DNA of 64,000 nucleotides, taken from NCBI RefSeq assembly GCF_030413595.1, contig NZ_CP129238.1, positions 3,286,001 through 3,350,000 of the forward strand. Direction: 5' to 3'. A model generated the notes under the pieces. It was not told where the DNA came from. It searched no databases and saw nothing but the letters and a program-made list of their open reading frames with translations. A program made the translations under genes and the position numbers. The stretch's first letter is position 1; every line of letters begins with the position of its first letter. This document shows positions 8,057 to 16,889 of the stretch, piece by piece. This stretch comes from Planococcus liqunii (GTDB lineage Bacteria > Bacillota > Bacilli > Bacillales_A > Planococcaceae).

Positions 8057-8950
8057 ATGAAAAATTGGATTTACCCTCTTATGGTTGTGGTAGCAGCAAG
8101 CTGTTACGGCATCCTTTCAACAATTATCAAAGTGGCCATGGCCAACGGATTTACTGCCGCTGAAGCGGTAACAAGCCAATATTTTGTCGGCTTTGCCCTT
8201 GCAGTCGTGCTGCTGCTCTTTACGAAGCGAAGAATCCCTCGCCTGCACGGCTGGAAAGTATTGGCGTTGTCCGGTGCATTCACCGCTGCAACCGGCATGG
8301 TCTATGGACAATCCCTTGTCTATTTGCCGGCTTCCCTCGCAGTCGTCCTGCTCTTCCAATTTACGTGGATCGGCATGTTCCTGGATTGCATCGTGCACCG
8401 CCGCTGGCTGAAACGCACTGAAGCCGTTTCACTGGTATTACTGTTCGGCGGCACAATACTTGCCGCGGGAGTGATTGACGCAGATCTCAGCAGCATCCCT
8501 TGGCAAGGATGGGCTTGGGGCATCGGAGCGGCATTCTGTTTTTCTGCCTTTATGTTTGTCAACGGCATAAAAGTCGAAGGCATGGATACCACGACCCGTT
8601 TGTTTTTTGTTTCTTTTGCAGCCGCTATTGTGATCTCGATTTTCCAGACACCGGAAATCGTCTGGAACGGCCAGCTCTTTAACGAAGGCCTGTGGGTATA
8701 CGGCTTGTTGCTCGGATTTTTCGGCATTATCATGCCCATCTGTTTCTTCTCGATTGCCGTCCCGCATGTCGGCTCCGGCCTCGCTTCCATTTTAAGTGCG
8801 ATGGAATTGCCGGTAGCCGTTATCGCCTCGGTCCTGGTCTTGAATGAAACTTTGACGATCCTTCAAGTGGTCGGCATCTTCGTTATATTATTCGGCATGG
8901 TGCTGCCAAGCATATTCAGCCGAAACCCGAAAATTGTAGAACCCGTTTAA
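8057..8950 (+). CDS. EamA/DMT-family transporter
   Basis: A membrane protein of 297 residues with about ten hydrophobic segments arranged as two EamA repeats, the first starting VVVAASCYGILSTIIKVAM and the second AWGIGAAFCFSAFMFVNGIK. It belongs to the drug/metabolite transporter superfamily. Members export amino acids, nucleobases or other metabolites, and the substrate here is unknown. The start is the ATG at 8057, with AGGAG 11 bases upstream; a GTG at 8045 in the same frame lies on top of that SD. It is flanked by terminators, so it is monocistronic. Confidence 0.85.
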   Translation: MKNWIYPLMVVVAASCYGILSTIIKVAMANGFTAAEAVTSQYFVGFALAVVLLLFTKRRIPRLHGWKVLALSGAFTAATGMVYGQSLVYLPASLAVVLLFQFTWIGMFLDCIVHRRWLKRTEAVSLVLLFGGTILAAGVIDADLSSIPWQGWAWGIGAAFCFSAFMFVNGIKVEGMDTTTRLFFVSFAAAIVISIFQTPEIVWNGQLFNEGLWVYGLLLGFFGIIMPICFFSIAVPHVGSGLASILSAMELPVAVIASVLVLNETLTILQVVGIFVILFGMVLPSIFSRNPKIVEPV

Positions 8951-8977
8951 AGGCCTGCTTCCCAGCAGGCCTTTTTG
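8949..8977 (+). terminator. Terminator of the EamA gene
   Basis: AAAGGCCTGCT pairs with AGCAGGCCTTT, followed by a T run, at the stop codon. Confidence 0.9.
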
Positions 8978-9026
8978 TTTTGCTTTGGCAGTTACTCCGA
9001 TCTCTCGGTGATTTACAGCTTCTAAT

Positions 9027-9052
9027 GTTTAGCAAGATTTTAAACAGGAATA
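9027..9052 (+). promoter_or_regulatory. Candidate SigB-type promoter of the general stress protein gene
   Basis: GTTTAG (9027-9032), 14 bases, then GGAATA (9047-9052). The gene downstream resembles YdaG, which belongs to the SigB regulon in Bacillus subtilis. Confidence 0.6.
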
Positions 9053-9090
9053 TAGATAAGGAGCAGCAAACTACTAAAGGAGTGAAGAGG

Positions 9091-9513
9091 ATGAATCAGG
9101 AAGAATTGAAGCAGAATGCTTTAAAAATTTTAGAAGAAAGCCATGTTGGTATTTTATCAACGGTGAAAGGTGATAAGCCGCATTCCCGTTACATGACGTT
9201 TTTCAATGATGAATTCACTTTATACACCGCAACCAACAAACAAACACAAAAAGTCGACGAGCTTGAAGCCAACCCGCACGCCCATATCCTGTTAGGCTAT
9301 GAAGGCCAAGGTGTCGGAGATGCGTTCCTTGAAATTGAAGGCACGATGGGCGTTCACGATGACCAAAGCATGATTGATAAAGTATGGAACGAACATTTGG
9401 AAGGGTGGTTCTCAGGACCGGATGATCCGAATCTTGTCATTTTAGCCATCAAACCGGATCGTGCTCGCCTGATCAACAAAAAAGGCAAAGAGCCGCAGAC
9501 GCTCCAATTATAA
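9091..9513 (+). CDS. General stress protein 26-like, pyridoxamine 5'-phosphate oxidase-fold protein
   Basis: A protein of 140 residues in the split-barrel flavin-binding family (YdaG/GsiB-era general stress protein 26 group). It opens with NALKILEESHVGILSTVKGDKPHSRYMTFFND, the usual pattern for FMN-binding members, and continues TLYTATNKQTQKVDELEANPHAH. The ATG at 9091 follows the SD GAAGAGG; an upstream extension of the frame has no such signal. Family members bind flavin, but their substrates are mostly unknown. A SigB-like promoter lies about 40 bases upstream. Confidence 0.85.
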   Translation: MNQEELKQNALKILEESHVGILSTVKGDKPHSRYMTFFNDEFTLYTATNKQTQKVDELEANPHAHILLGYEGQGVGDAFLEIEGTMGVHDDQSMIDKVWNEHLEGWFSGPDDPNLVILAIKPDRARLINKKGKEPQTLQL

Positions 9514-9516
9514 AAT

Positions 9517-9549
9517 AAAAAAACGGCTCATTTATTTGAGCCGTTTTTT
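9517..9549. terminator. Bidirectional terminator between the stress gene and nsrR
   Basis: AAAAAACGGCTCA pairs with TGAGCCGTTTTTT, with A and T runs on both sides, so it can serve both converging genes. The nsrR stop codon (9548-9550) touches its edge. Confidence 0.88.
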
Positions 9550-9982
9550 AAGGTTGCAGAATTGCGCGGAGGCCTTCTTTATTGAAAAGCAAATCTTCCA
9601 GCGTGTATTCGTCCAGTACTGCCAGATAAGCATGCAGCGCTTTTCCGAGTACACCGCGCAGTCCGCAGACTGGTGCAATTGGACAGCGATTATGTTCCAT
9701 GTCAAAACATTCAACCAGATGGAAATCGTCTTCCATGCGCCGAACGACTGTACCGATGTTGATGTTCTCTGGAAGGTCTGCCAAACGGATGCCGCCTCCC
9801 CGTCCTCTGACGGTGTGGATAAAGCCGGCTTTGCCAAGTTCGAAAGTGACTTTCATTAAATGGTTTTTCGATATATTGTAAGCATCAGAAATTTCCTGGA
9901 TGGTCGAGAGTTTATCTTCTTCTGTTGAAGCCAGGTAAATCAATACGCGCAATGAGTAGTCGGTGTACATTGTCAGTCTCAT
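9548..9982 (-). CDS. nsrR: Nitric oxide-sensing Rrf2-family repressor NsrR
   Basis: A DNA-binding protein of 144 residues with an N-terminal winged helix (TIQEISDAYNISKNHLMKV) and three cysteines at 92, 100 and 106 (spacing C-x7-C-x5-C). These are exactly the positions that hold the [4Fe-4S] cluster in known NsrR proteins. Nitric oxide destroys the cluster and relieves repression. It is divergent from the first flavohaemoglobin gene. A -10 TATAAT is seen on the minus strand at 10011-10006. Neighbouring hmp genes are the classic target. Confidence 0.93.
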   Translation of the reverse strand: MRLTMYTDYSLRVLIYLASTEEDKLSTIQEISDAYNISKNHLMKVTFELGKAGFIHTVRGRGGGIRLADLPENINIGTVVRRMEDDFHLVECFDMEHNRCPIAPVCGLRGVLGKALHAYLAVLDEYTLEDLLFNKEGLRAILQP

Positions 9983-10102
9983 TTTTTCACCTTCCCTGCC
10001 TATTCATTATAGCGGCTAAGCAGTCTCCAGAAAAGAAATTGAGACTTGTTGAAAACAGACTTGATTTGCGTGCAAGCAAAATCGAAAAGGAGCGAATCGA
10101 TT

Positions 10103-11293
10103 ATGTTATCACCTGAAACTCGAATGATTATCAAATCCACTGCCCCAGTCCTTGAAGATCACGGCGTTGCCATTACCACCCGATTTTACAGCAGAATGTT
10201 TGATGAGCATCCCGAATTGCTGAACATTTTCAACCACGCAAACCAGGCGCAGGGACGCCAGCAGACGGCGTTGGCCAAAACCGTTTATGCAGCAGCTGTC
10301 CACATCGACAATTTAGAGGAAATCATGCCTGCCGTTATTCAAATTGCCCATAAACACGTCAGCCTGGGCGTTAAGCCGGAACATTATCCGATTGTCGGTG
10401 CCCACTTGCTGATTGCAATGAAAGAAGTGCTCGGAGATGCGGCAACCGATGAGATTATTCAAGCCTGGTCTGATGCCTACGGCGTGATTGCCGATGCCTT
10501 TATCAGCGTCGAGAGGAGCATGTACCAAACCACAGCGGAACAAGAGAACGGCTGGAATTATTTCAAGGACTTTGTTGTAGCGCGCAAAGTAAAAGAAAGC
10601 GACGTCATCACTTCGTTTTATTTAAAACCAGCTGACGGCTCCAATGTGCCGACCTATATACCGGGCCAATACATTTCGGTGCGCGTGTCCATCCCTGGAG
10701 AAAAATATACGATGATCCGGCAGTACAGCTTATCCCAGGCATCCAAGCCGGATGAATTCCGCATTTCCATTAAACGGGAAGCCGACAATGACCCGAACGG
10801 AATCGTTTCGATTTACCTTCATAAACAAGTAAACGAAGACGACCGGCTAGAAGTCAGTGCACCAGCCGGCGTGTTTGTCCTCGATGCTTCTAAATCGACA
10901 CCGGTCGCTTTTATCAGCGGAGGCGTCGGCATCACACCGATGATGAGCATGTTCGAAACCGTTGCCACTTCGACGCCGGAACGCCCGACGGTCTTTCTTC
11001 ACGGGGCACGGAACCGAAACCAGCATGCGTTTGATGAAGACATTAAAAGTTTTGTCAACCGGATGGAGAACGCTTCCTACAGCACCGTCTATTCCGACGA
11101 GGAAAACGGCTTTATTACCCGGGCGATGCTAGAAGAACATGTAGATCCCGCCGGAGATGCCTATGTTTGCGGACCGGTGCCGTTCATGGTCAACATGATT
11201 CGAGAACTGCGCAATATCGGCATGGATGACAGCCGGATCCATTACGAATTCTTCGGACCAGCTATGGATTTGGAAGAACTGAAGAGCCAATAA
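10103..11293 (+). CDS. hmp: Flavohaemoglobin, nitric oxide dioxygenase (copy 1)
   Basis: A protein of 396 residues: an N-terminal globin domain (1-135) with Tyr29, Gln53 and the proximal haem ligand His85, then an FAD domain (RQYSLS, about 206) and an NAD domain ([11 protein letters not shown], about 270, and YVCGPVPFM). It converts nitric oxide to nitrate with NADH and oxygen. The ATG at 10103 has the SD AAGGAGCG. It is divergent from nsrR. Unlike copy 2, I see no palindromic NsrR operator in the 120-base nsrR-hmp gap, so its control may differ. Confidence 0.94.
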   Translation: MLSPETRMIIKSTAPVLEDHGVAITTRFYSRMFDEHPELLNIFNHANQAQGRQQTALAKTVYAAAVHIDNLEEIMPAVIQIAHKHVSLGVKPEHYPIVGAHLLIAMKEVLGDAATDEIIQAWSDAYGVIADAFISVERSMYQTTAEQENGWNYFKDFVVARKVKESDVITSFYLKPADGSNVPTYIPGQYISVRVSIPGEKYTMIRQYSLSQASKPDEFRISIKREADNDPNGIVSIYLHKQVNEDDRLEVSAPAGVFVLDASKSTPVAFISGGVGITPMMSMFETVATSTPERPTVFLHGARNRNQHAFDEDIKSFVNRMENASYSTVYSDEENGFITRAMLEEHVDPAGDAYVCGPVPFMVNMIRELRNIGMDDSRIHYEFFGPAMDLEELKSQ

Positions 11294-11312
11294 ATAAACT
11301 GTTTGTTTACGA

Positions 11313-11500
11313 GGGGCTGTCCAATAAGTCGAATATCAGACTTATTGGACAGCCCCCTGCTTCTAATAAAGCGTTGGGAGTACTATTGCTCCTGTCTCTG
11401 CATCGCTGCGCTAGCTTCGAGACATGAAAAACCGTTGCATCGCTACGCTAGCTTCGTCGCAAAGGAGTTGTCCCAAATTACTTTTGGGACAACTCCTTTA
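11313..11500 (-). repeat. Dispersed repeat, copy A (hairpin - module - hairpin)
   Basis: Between the two hmp genes. An 18-bp perfect hairpin (arms GGGGCTGTCCAATAAGTC at 11313-11330 and its complement at 11339-11356) is followed by the repeat module on the minus strand (11388-11460, two GAAGCTAGCG...AGCGATGCA boxes) and then by a second, 17-bp perfect hairpin (arm AAAGGAGTTGTCCCAAA at 11461-11477, partner at 11483-11499). The two hairpins share GGRGYTGTCCMAA. It contains no plausible gene. It could end transcription of hmp copy 1. Confidence 0.85.
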
Positions 11501-11539
11501 TTGTGGCTTTTCTGTGAATTCAAAATGTGTCTAAATTTT

Positions 11540-11564
11540 AAAGATGTATTTTAAATATATCTTT
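11540..11564 (+). promoter_or_regulatory. NsrR operator upstream of hmp copy 2
   Basis: A near-perfect palindrome with arms AAAGATGTATTT and AAATATATCTTT. It matches the known Bacillus NsrR box (ATRTATYTTAAATATATAY). It overlaps the -35 side of a probable promoter (-10 TATAGT at 11581-11586), so NsrR binding would block transcription. Confidence 0.85.
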
Positions 11565-11618
11565 AATTTTTTTTTAGGAATATAGTAAAGCTATAGAAAA
11601 CAAAAGGAGCGATTGACA

Positions 11619-12800
11619 ATGTTATCACAACAAACAAGATCCATTATTAAATCAACAGTACCGGTTTTAGCAGAACACGGAACAGCGATCACTACTGTTT
11701 TTTACAAGAATATGTTTGAAGCGCATCCTGAACTTTTAAATATTTTTAATCATGCAAACCAGAAAAAAGGCCGCCAGCAAGCGGCGCTTGCCAATACCGT
11801 CTATGCGGCAGCCGTCCATATCGACAATCTTGAAGCCATTCTGCCGGCTGTCGTGCAGATTGCCAATAAACACGTAAGCTTAGGCGTAAAGCCGGAACAT
11901 TACCCAATCGTCGGCGAATATTTGCTGAAAGCCATCAAAGAAGTATTGGGCGATGCCGCAACAGACGACATCATCAATGCCTGGGCTGAAGCCTACGGCG
12001 TAATTGCAGATGCCTTCATCGGCGTTGAACACAAAATGTACGAAGAAGCCGAAGCCCAGGAAAACGGCTGGAAATTCTTCAAAGACTTTGTGGTTGCCCG
12101 CAAAGTAAAAGAAAGCGAAAACATCACTTCGTTTTATTTAAAACCAGCGGACGGATCGAACGTTCCAACTTACCAGCCTGGCCAATACATTTCTGTACGC
12201 CTTTCGATTCCTGGCGAGAAATACTTGTTCAACCGCCAATACAGCTTATCGCAGGCAGCACAACCGGATGAGTTCCGCATTTCCGTGAAACGGGAAGCCG
12301 ACAATGACCCGAACGGCCGTGTCTCTGTTTACCTTCATGAAGAAGTAAACATCGCCGACACCATTGAAGTCAGCGCACCAGCAGGCGAATTCGTTCTGGA
12401 TGCCGGCAAGAAATCGCCGGTTGCCTTTGTCAGCGGCGGTGTCGGCATCACGCCGATGATGAGCATGTTCGAAACTGTGGCAACGCTCACTCCTGAGCGC
12501 CCAACCGCTTTCTTGCACGCTGCGCGCAACGAATCCCTGCATGCCTTCGACCAAGATATCCAAAAATATGCGAATTCTATGGAAAATGCAGCTTACAAGA
12601 CCTTGTACTCCGACCAGCCAGACGGCTATATCACCCGCGAAGTATTGAAAGAAATGGTCGATGTGACCGGCGACGTTTACGTATGCGGCCCTGTGCCTTT
12701 CATGGAACAGATGATCCGGGAACTGCGCAGCCTCGGCATGGCAGAAGAACAGATCCACTTTGAATTCTTCGGCCCTGCTGTCGCTTTGCAAACCGTTTAA
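11619..12800 (+). CDS. hmp: Flavohaemoglobin, nitric oxide dioxygenase (copy 2)
   Basis: A protein of 393 residues with the same layout as copy 1 and clearly its close paralogue along the whole length. The globin residues Tyr29, Gln53 and His85, RQYSLS and [11 protein letters not shown] are all kept, so both copies look functional. The ATG at 11619 has the SD AAAAGGAG, and the TTG at 11613 is less likely. A textbook NsrR operator stands upstream. The pair probably arose by tandem duplication and then diverged in promoter. Confidence 0.94.
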   Translation: MLSQQTRSIIKSTVPVLAEHGTAITTVFYKNMFEAHPELLNIFNHANQKKGRQQAALANTVYAAAVHIDNLEAILPAVVQIANKHVSLGVKPEHYPIVGEYLLKAIKEVLGDAATDDIINAWAEAYGVIADAFIGVEHKMYEEAEAQENGWKFFKDFVVARKVKESENITSFYLKPADGSNVPTYQPGQYISVRLSIPGEKYLFNRQYSLSQAAQPDEFRISVKREADNDPNGRVSVYLHEEVNIADTIEVSAPAGEFVLDAGKKSPVAFVSGGVGITPMMSMFETVATLTPERPTAFLHAARNESLHAFDQDIQKYANSMENAAYKTLYSDQPDGYITREVLKEMVDVTGDVYVCGPVPFMEQMIRELRSLGMAEEQIHFEFFGPAVALQTV

Positions 12801-12806
12801 GCAATC

Positions 12807-12845
12807 AAAAAGCTGTCCGCTTTCCGAAGCGGGCAGTTTTTTTGA
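12807..12845 (+). terminator. Terminator of hmp copy 2
   Basis: AAAAAGCTGTCCGCTT pairs imperfectly with AAGCGGGCAGTTTTTTT. Confidence 0.85.
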
Positions 12846-12896
12846 GTGAGTGATCATAGAACCTGCTCGACCGCTCATAGCCACTTTTAGAACGAC

Positions 12897-12927
12897 AAAA
12901 AAGGCCTGCCGGTTCGGCAAGCCTTTT
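12897..12927 (-). terminator. Terminator of the iron permease operon
   Basis: On the minus strand AAAAGGCTTGCCG pairs with CGGCAGGCCTTTTTT, right after the permease stop. Confidence 0.87.
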
Positions 12928-14889
12928 CTATTTCATTTTCCGCAGCAAATACAGCAAGTAAGGGGTTCCGATCAAAGCCACAATCAAGCCGCTCGGGATG
13001 TCCTTCGGCGCAATCAGGATGCGGCCGATAAAGTCAGCGGTGACAAGCAGCAGCCCTCCGATCAAACCGGATGCCAGCATCAACGGCAAGTGGCGGAAGC
13101 CAACAATCCGGCGGGCGATGTGCGGAGCTACCAAGCCGATAAAGCCGATCGTTCCTACGATTGAAACGGCCGCGGTGGAAATGGCCACTCCGATAACCAG
13201 CGCCCATACCCGGGTCGATCTTACATTCAATCCGAGACCGGCAGCTACGTCATCTCCAAACGTCAGCGTATCCAAGCTGCGTGTAATGTAAACGGCTGGC
13301 CAGATAAATAGCGCAAACAACAACAAGGCGAGCTGCACATCGTCCCAGCCTTTCGCGTAGGTGCTTCCCGACAGCCAAACAAGCGCACTGGCCACTGCCA
13401 GTTTCGCTTTGACGACAAATACCTGCGTTGCCGCCGAACCGAACGCCGAAATCGCAATCCCCATCAACGCAACAAGCATTGGCTGGAAATTATTTTTCCA
13501 GGCGGTGACTAAAATGATGCCCAGTGCCAAAGAAGCGCCAAGCGTTGCACCAAGCGGCAAAAAGGCCGGCGGAACAGCCGGGAAAACAACGAGCAAGAGC
13601 ATCGCACCCGCTCCTCCCATTGAGGTGACGCCAAGCACGCCGGCATCTGCCAACGGATTTCGGAGCACGCCTTGTAAAATAACGCCGGTCAGCGCCAGCA
13701 TGACGCCGACAATAAAACTAGTCAGAACGCGCGGAACCCGGAAATTCCAAACGACCGGCTCCAGCCAAGCGAAGTTCCACGCAGTCCCGTTAAAGCTCAG
13801 TGCCAGTACGGTAATTCCAAGAATTAAAAGAATTAAAATCGGCACCAAGACCGATAAGCGAACCGGTTTTGTCGTCCCTCCCACTTGGCGGTCGCCGCGT
13901 TTCAGCGATTTAGCTGTCTTCCAAGCCAAATACAATAGCCACGGACCGCCGATCAGCGCCGTCATTGCGCCGACCGGCACTTCCTGGCCCGGCTGGATCA
14001 AACGGCCCAATACATCGGCACCGATCAGCATGACGCTGCCCCATAAAAACGAATGGATGAAAATCTGCAGATGGCCGCGTATGCCCATCATGCGGACAAT
14101 ATGTGGCGCCATCAGCCCAATAAAGCCGATCGGCCCCACTACACTGACAACGGCAGCGGAGAGGATGATTGCCACTCCCCACGCCGCGAGTTTTACTGCC
14201 TGGACATTCTGACCAAGAGATGACGCGATATCTTCTCCAAGCGATAAAATATCCATCGGCTTTGCCAGCAGCAACGATCCGATAAAAAGCACCAGGACAA
14301 CTGGCGCTGCAAAACGGACCCCTTCCCAGTTCAACTGGACAAGCGTGCCCGATCCCCATAGGAACAAGCCGTTCGTTTCATTCTCAAAAAGCAGCTGCAT
14401 CGCACCGGTTAACGAAGAAAATAAAAGCGAAATAATCATTCCGGTCAAAGCCACACGCACAGGCTCCATCGCTTTGCCTGCGAGCCCCACTACCAAGACA
14501 GAAGAAAGGACGGCTCCAAGCAACGCTGTGATAAAAGGAAAAGCCCCCAATACATTCGGAAAGAAAATCATGGACAGGACGACGAAGAAAAAGGCTCCTG
14601 CATTGATGCCGAGTGTGCCTGGAGACGCCAGCGGATTATTCGTCAAGGTTTGCAGAACCGCACCGGATACGGCCAATGCGCCGCCCGCCACAATTCCGAT
14701 AGCCAGCCGCGGCAGTCGCAGCGACGTCACGATATCCTGGATGCGGCCATCGCTCCAGACGCCGGTCAGCAGTTCTGAAATTGTGTAATCTGCTTGCCCT
14801 TGCGTCAAATGAATAACTGACAGCGCTACAAGCAGGAAAAAGCCCCCTGTCAGCGAGACAAAGGACTTCTGTTTTAACTTCCCGGACAT
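12928..14889 (-). CDS. Fused double FecCD-type iron-siderophore permease (FhuB type)
   Basis: A membrane protein of 653 residues made of two tandem FecCD permease units of about 320 residues each, as in FhuB. Each half carries the family segments: GAVLQTLTNNPLASPGTLGINAGA and the later GPIGFIGLMAPHIVRMM in the first, GVILQGVLRNPLADAGVLGVTSMGG and GTIGFIGLVAPHIARRI in the second. It forms the membrane channel of a siderophore importer. The start is the ATG at 14889, which overlaps the stop of the binding-protein gene (TAATG). A longer frame would run back into that gene. The partner ATPase is the divergent gene at 16061. Confidence 0.92.
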   Translation of the reverse strand: MSGKLKQKSFVSLTGGFFLLVALSVIHLTQGQADYTISELLTGVWSDGRIQDIVTSLRLPRLAIGIVAGGALAVSGAVLQTLTNNPLASPGTLGINAGAFFFVVLSMIFFPNVLGAFPFITALLGAVLSSVLVVGLAGKAMEPVRVALTGMIISLLFSSLTGAMQLLFENETNGLFLWGSGTLVQLNWEGVRFAAPVVLVLFIGSLLLAKPMDILSLGEDIASSLGQNVQAVKLAAWGVAIILSAAVVSVVGPIGFIGLMAPHIVRMMGIRGHLQIFIHSFLWGSVMLIGADVLGRLIQPGQEVPVGAMTALIGGPWLLYLAWKTAKSLKRGDRQVGGTTKPVRLSVLVPILILLILGITVLALSFNGTAWNFAWLEPVVWNFRVPRVLTSFIVGVMLALTGVILQGVLRNPLADAGVLGVTSMGGAGAMLLLVVFPAVPPAFLPLGATLGASLALGIILVTAWKNNFQPMLVALMGIAISAFGSAATQVFVVKAKLAVASALVWLSGSTYAKGWDDVQLALLLFALFIWPAVYITRSLDTLTFGDDVAAGLGLNVRSTRVWALVIGVAISTAAVSIVGTIGFIGLVAPHIARRIVGFRHLPLMLASGLIGGLLLVTADFIGRILIAPKDIPSGLIVALIGTPYLLYLLRKMK

Positions 14890-15866
14890 TATTGATTCAC
14901 CATCACATCTGTAATCTGGTCCATTAAGGTTTTCGCTGACAACGGACCGCCGTATAGCCATGTATCCGCCCCTAGGTCATAGGTGCGTCCTTCTTTTACG
15001 AACGCCAGGTTTTCCCATACCGGATTGCCTTTCAGCTGGTTTTCGTAAATATTGTCTTCGTCAGGAACCGTGTATAAATAATTGGCATTCTCATACTTGA
15101 CCAAGCCTTCCACGTTGAATGTGCTCGAACCGAACACTTCAAATTGATCCGGCTGGTGGACATTTTTCAGCCCGATGCGGTCTAAAATAATCGAAGCCAT
15201 TGAATTCGGCGTGAACACCCGGATTTCAGGAGCTTGCGGGCCGGTGTATGCCAAAGTCAAAATTACATCTTTGGTCTTCAAGTTGGCTGCTTCAATTTCA
15301 GCAGCGCTTGCTTCGTATTCTTTTTCAAGATCAGCCAGGACTTGATCCGCTTCAGCTGTCTTATCTACCGCTTTGGCAATTTCCTTGAACGTTGTTTCCA
15401 TTTCCTGATAAAGGTCAATGCTTTCATCTTCCGGATACGGATTGAAGATGACCGTTGGGGCGATGGTTTCCAGTTCTGCAAGCATCGCATCGTGGCGGAA
15501 GCTTACTCCAATGATCAGATCCGGTTCAATCGCGGCGATGGCTTCCAGGTTCGGTTCTTGCCGCCCGCCAACGTCTACTACCGTTTCATCCAATTGGGGC
15601 TCGATATTGACATAATCGCCATACTCAGCGATGTCTGCCATGCCTGCCGGCTGAACGCCTACAGCCAATAAGTCTTCAGCATATGTCCATTCCAGCACGA
15701 CCACTTTTTTTGCAGGCGCATCCAATTTCACTTCTCCGTTCGTACCGGTAATTGTCACCGGTTCTCCTGCAGCCTCTTCGTTAGTGGCCGTTTCTTCACC
15801 AGCAGACGAACAAGCTGACAGAACCAGCAAAACCATTGCCGTCAACAACATCCATTTCTTTTTCAT
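14889..15866 (-). CDS. Iron-siderophore-binding lipoprotein
   Basis: A lipoprotein of 325 residues (lipobox VLSAC, Cys19) of the FecB/FhuD periplasmic-binding type. Family features include KVVVLEWTYAEDLLAVGVQPAG, GGRQEPNLEAIAAIEPDLIIG, IAPTVIFNP and the C-terminal DTWLYGGPLSAKTLMDQI. It captures a ferric siderophore (type not determinable) and passes it to the fused permease. The start ATG at 15866 has the SD GGGAGG; the open frame upstream has no initiation signal and runs through the regulatory region. Two Fur-like boxes lie upstream. Confidence 0.93.
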   Translation of the reverse strand: MKKKWMLLTAMVLLVLSACSSAGEETATNEEAAGEPVTITGTNGEVKLDAPAKKVVVLEWTYAEDLLAVGVQPAGMADIAEYGDYVNIEPQLDETVVDVGGRQEPNLEAIAAIEPDLIIGVSFRHDAMLAELETIAPTVIFNPYPEDESIDLYQEMETTFKEIAKAVDKTAEADQVLADLEKEYEASAAEIEAANLKTKDVILTLAYTGPQAPEIRVFTPNSMASIILDRIGLKNVHQPDQFEVFGSSTFNVEGLVKYENANYLYTVPDEDNIYENQLKGNPVWENLAFVKEGRTYDLGADTWLYGGPLSAKTLMDQITDVMVNQ

Positions 15867-15888
15867 ATAGGTAAGCCTCCCAGCTATT

Positions 15889-15903
15889 TGATAACCGTTC
15901 TCA
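15889..15903. promoter_or_regulatory. Fur box, near the binding-protein gene
   Basis: TGATAACCGTTCTCA fits the 7-1-7 inverted pattern TGANAAN-N-NTTNTCA of Gram-positive Fur sites. It is 23 bases upstream of the lipoprotein start. Confidence 0.8.
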
Positions 15904-15960
15904 ATAAGTATAATTTTAGTGCTTGTACACTTTATTGTAAAGGATTTTTGTGAAATAAGA

Positions 15961-15975
15961 TGAAAATCGTTCTCA
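15961..15975. promoter_or_regulatory. Fur box, near the ATPase gene
   Basis: TGAAAATCGTTCTCA is a second 7-1-7 match. It lies at the -35 position of a likely promoter for the ATPase gene (-10 TATAGT at 15994-15999). Together with the first box it makes the divergent pair jointly iron-repressed. Confidence 0.8.
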
Positions 15976-16060
15976 TTTATCATGAATTTATGATATAGTA
16001 GCCGTAATAAGATGTTGCATTGAGTTCGACTTATGGAAAAAGATGCGGAGGAATTGCACA

Positions 16061-16888
16061 ATGGCGACGGCTGTTCAAACCAACAACTTGTCAATTGGCT
16101 ATAACGAAAATTTATTATTTGAAAACCTGAACTTATCCATTCCGCGCGGCGAAATTTCAGTATTTGTCGGCAGCAACGGCTGCGGCAAATCCACACTGCT
16201 TCGTTCGATTGCGCGTTTACTTAAACCTCACGAAGGTTCTATATTGCTGGAAGGCAAAGAAGTCCACAAGCTGTCTTCACGGGAAGTGGCAAAGAAAATG
16301 GGCATTCTGCCACAGTCTCCTGTTTCACCGGAAGGCTTGACGGTGCATGATCTGGTAAAACAGGGCCGCTATCCCCACCAATCCTGGCTGAAGCGCTGGA
16401 CGGAAGAAGATACTGAGAAAGTTGAAGCTGCCATGAAGGCCACGCGCGTTGATGAATTCCGCGACAAGCCGGTCGATGAACTGTCCGGCGGCCAGCGCCA
16501 GCGTGCATGGATTGCCATGACGCTTGCCCAGGATACCGATATCATTCTTCTTGATGAGCCTACCACTTATCTGGACATGACGCATCAGATTGAAATTCTG
16601 GATCTGCTGTTTGAATTGAATGAAGTGCACGGCCGCACAATCATTATGGTACTGCATGACCTGAACCTGGCTTCCCGGTATGCACACAATATCATCGCCA
16701 TTAAAGATGGGGCAGTTTTCGGCCAAGGAACTCCGGAAAATGTCATCAATTGCGACCTTGTGCGTTCTGTTTTCGGAATGGAATGCCAAGTTTCCAAAGA
16801 CCCACTATTCGGCACGCCGCATTGTGTTCCATTCGGCAGAGGGCGCTGCATCGTACCGGAACTCCGCCAAGCAAAGAGCGGAGCCTGA
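16061..16888 (+). CDS. Iron-siderophore ABC transporter ATP-binding protein (FecE/FhuC type)
   Basis: A cytoplasmic ATPase of 275 residues: Walker A GSNGCGKST (about 36-44), LPQSPVSPEGLTVHDLVKQGRYPHQ typical of the siderophore subfamily, signature LSGGQRQRAWIAMTLAQ, Walker B IILLDEPTTYLDM and the switch His in MVLHDLN. It powers the importer formed by the divergent permease and lipoprotein. The ATG at 16061 follows GCGGAGG. Its stop is one base from the next start, so it is co-transcribed with the FhuF-like gene. Confidence 0.93.
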   Translation: MATAVQTNNLSIGYNENLLFENLNLSIPRGEISVFVGSNGCGKSTLLRSIARLLKPHEGSILLEGKEVHKLSSREVAKKMGILPQSPVSPEGLTVHDLVKQGRYPHQSWLKRWTEEDTEKVEAAMKATRVDEFRDKPVDELSGGQRQRAWIAMTLAQDTDIILLDEPTTYLDMTHQIEILDLLFELNEVHGRTIIMVLHDLNLASRYAHNIIAIKDGAVFGQGTPENVINCDLVRSVFGMECQVSKDPLFGTPHCVPFGRGRCIVPELRQAKSGA

Positions 16889-16889
16889 T

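Noticed and set aside
9536..9859. Plus-strand frame opposite nsrR
   Set aside because: It is a shadow of nsrR with no SD and includes terminator sequence.
14890..14961. N-terminal extension of the fused permease
   Set aside because: It lies inside the binding-protein gene in another frame; the TAATG junction gives the natural coupled start.
15867..16196. Long N-terminal extension of the siderophore-binding protein
   Set aside because: It would place the lipoprotein signal peptide in the middle and cross both Fur boxes and the divergent promoter.
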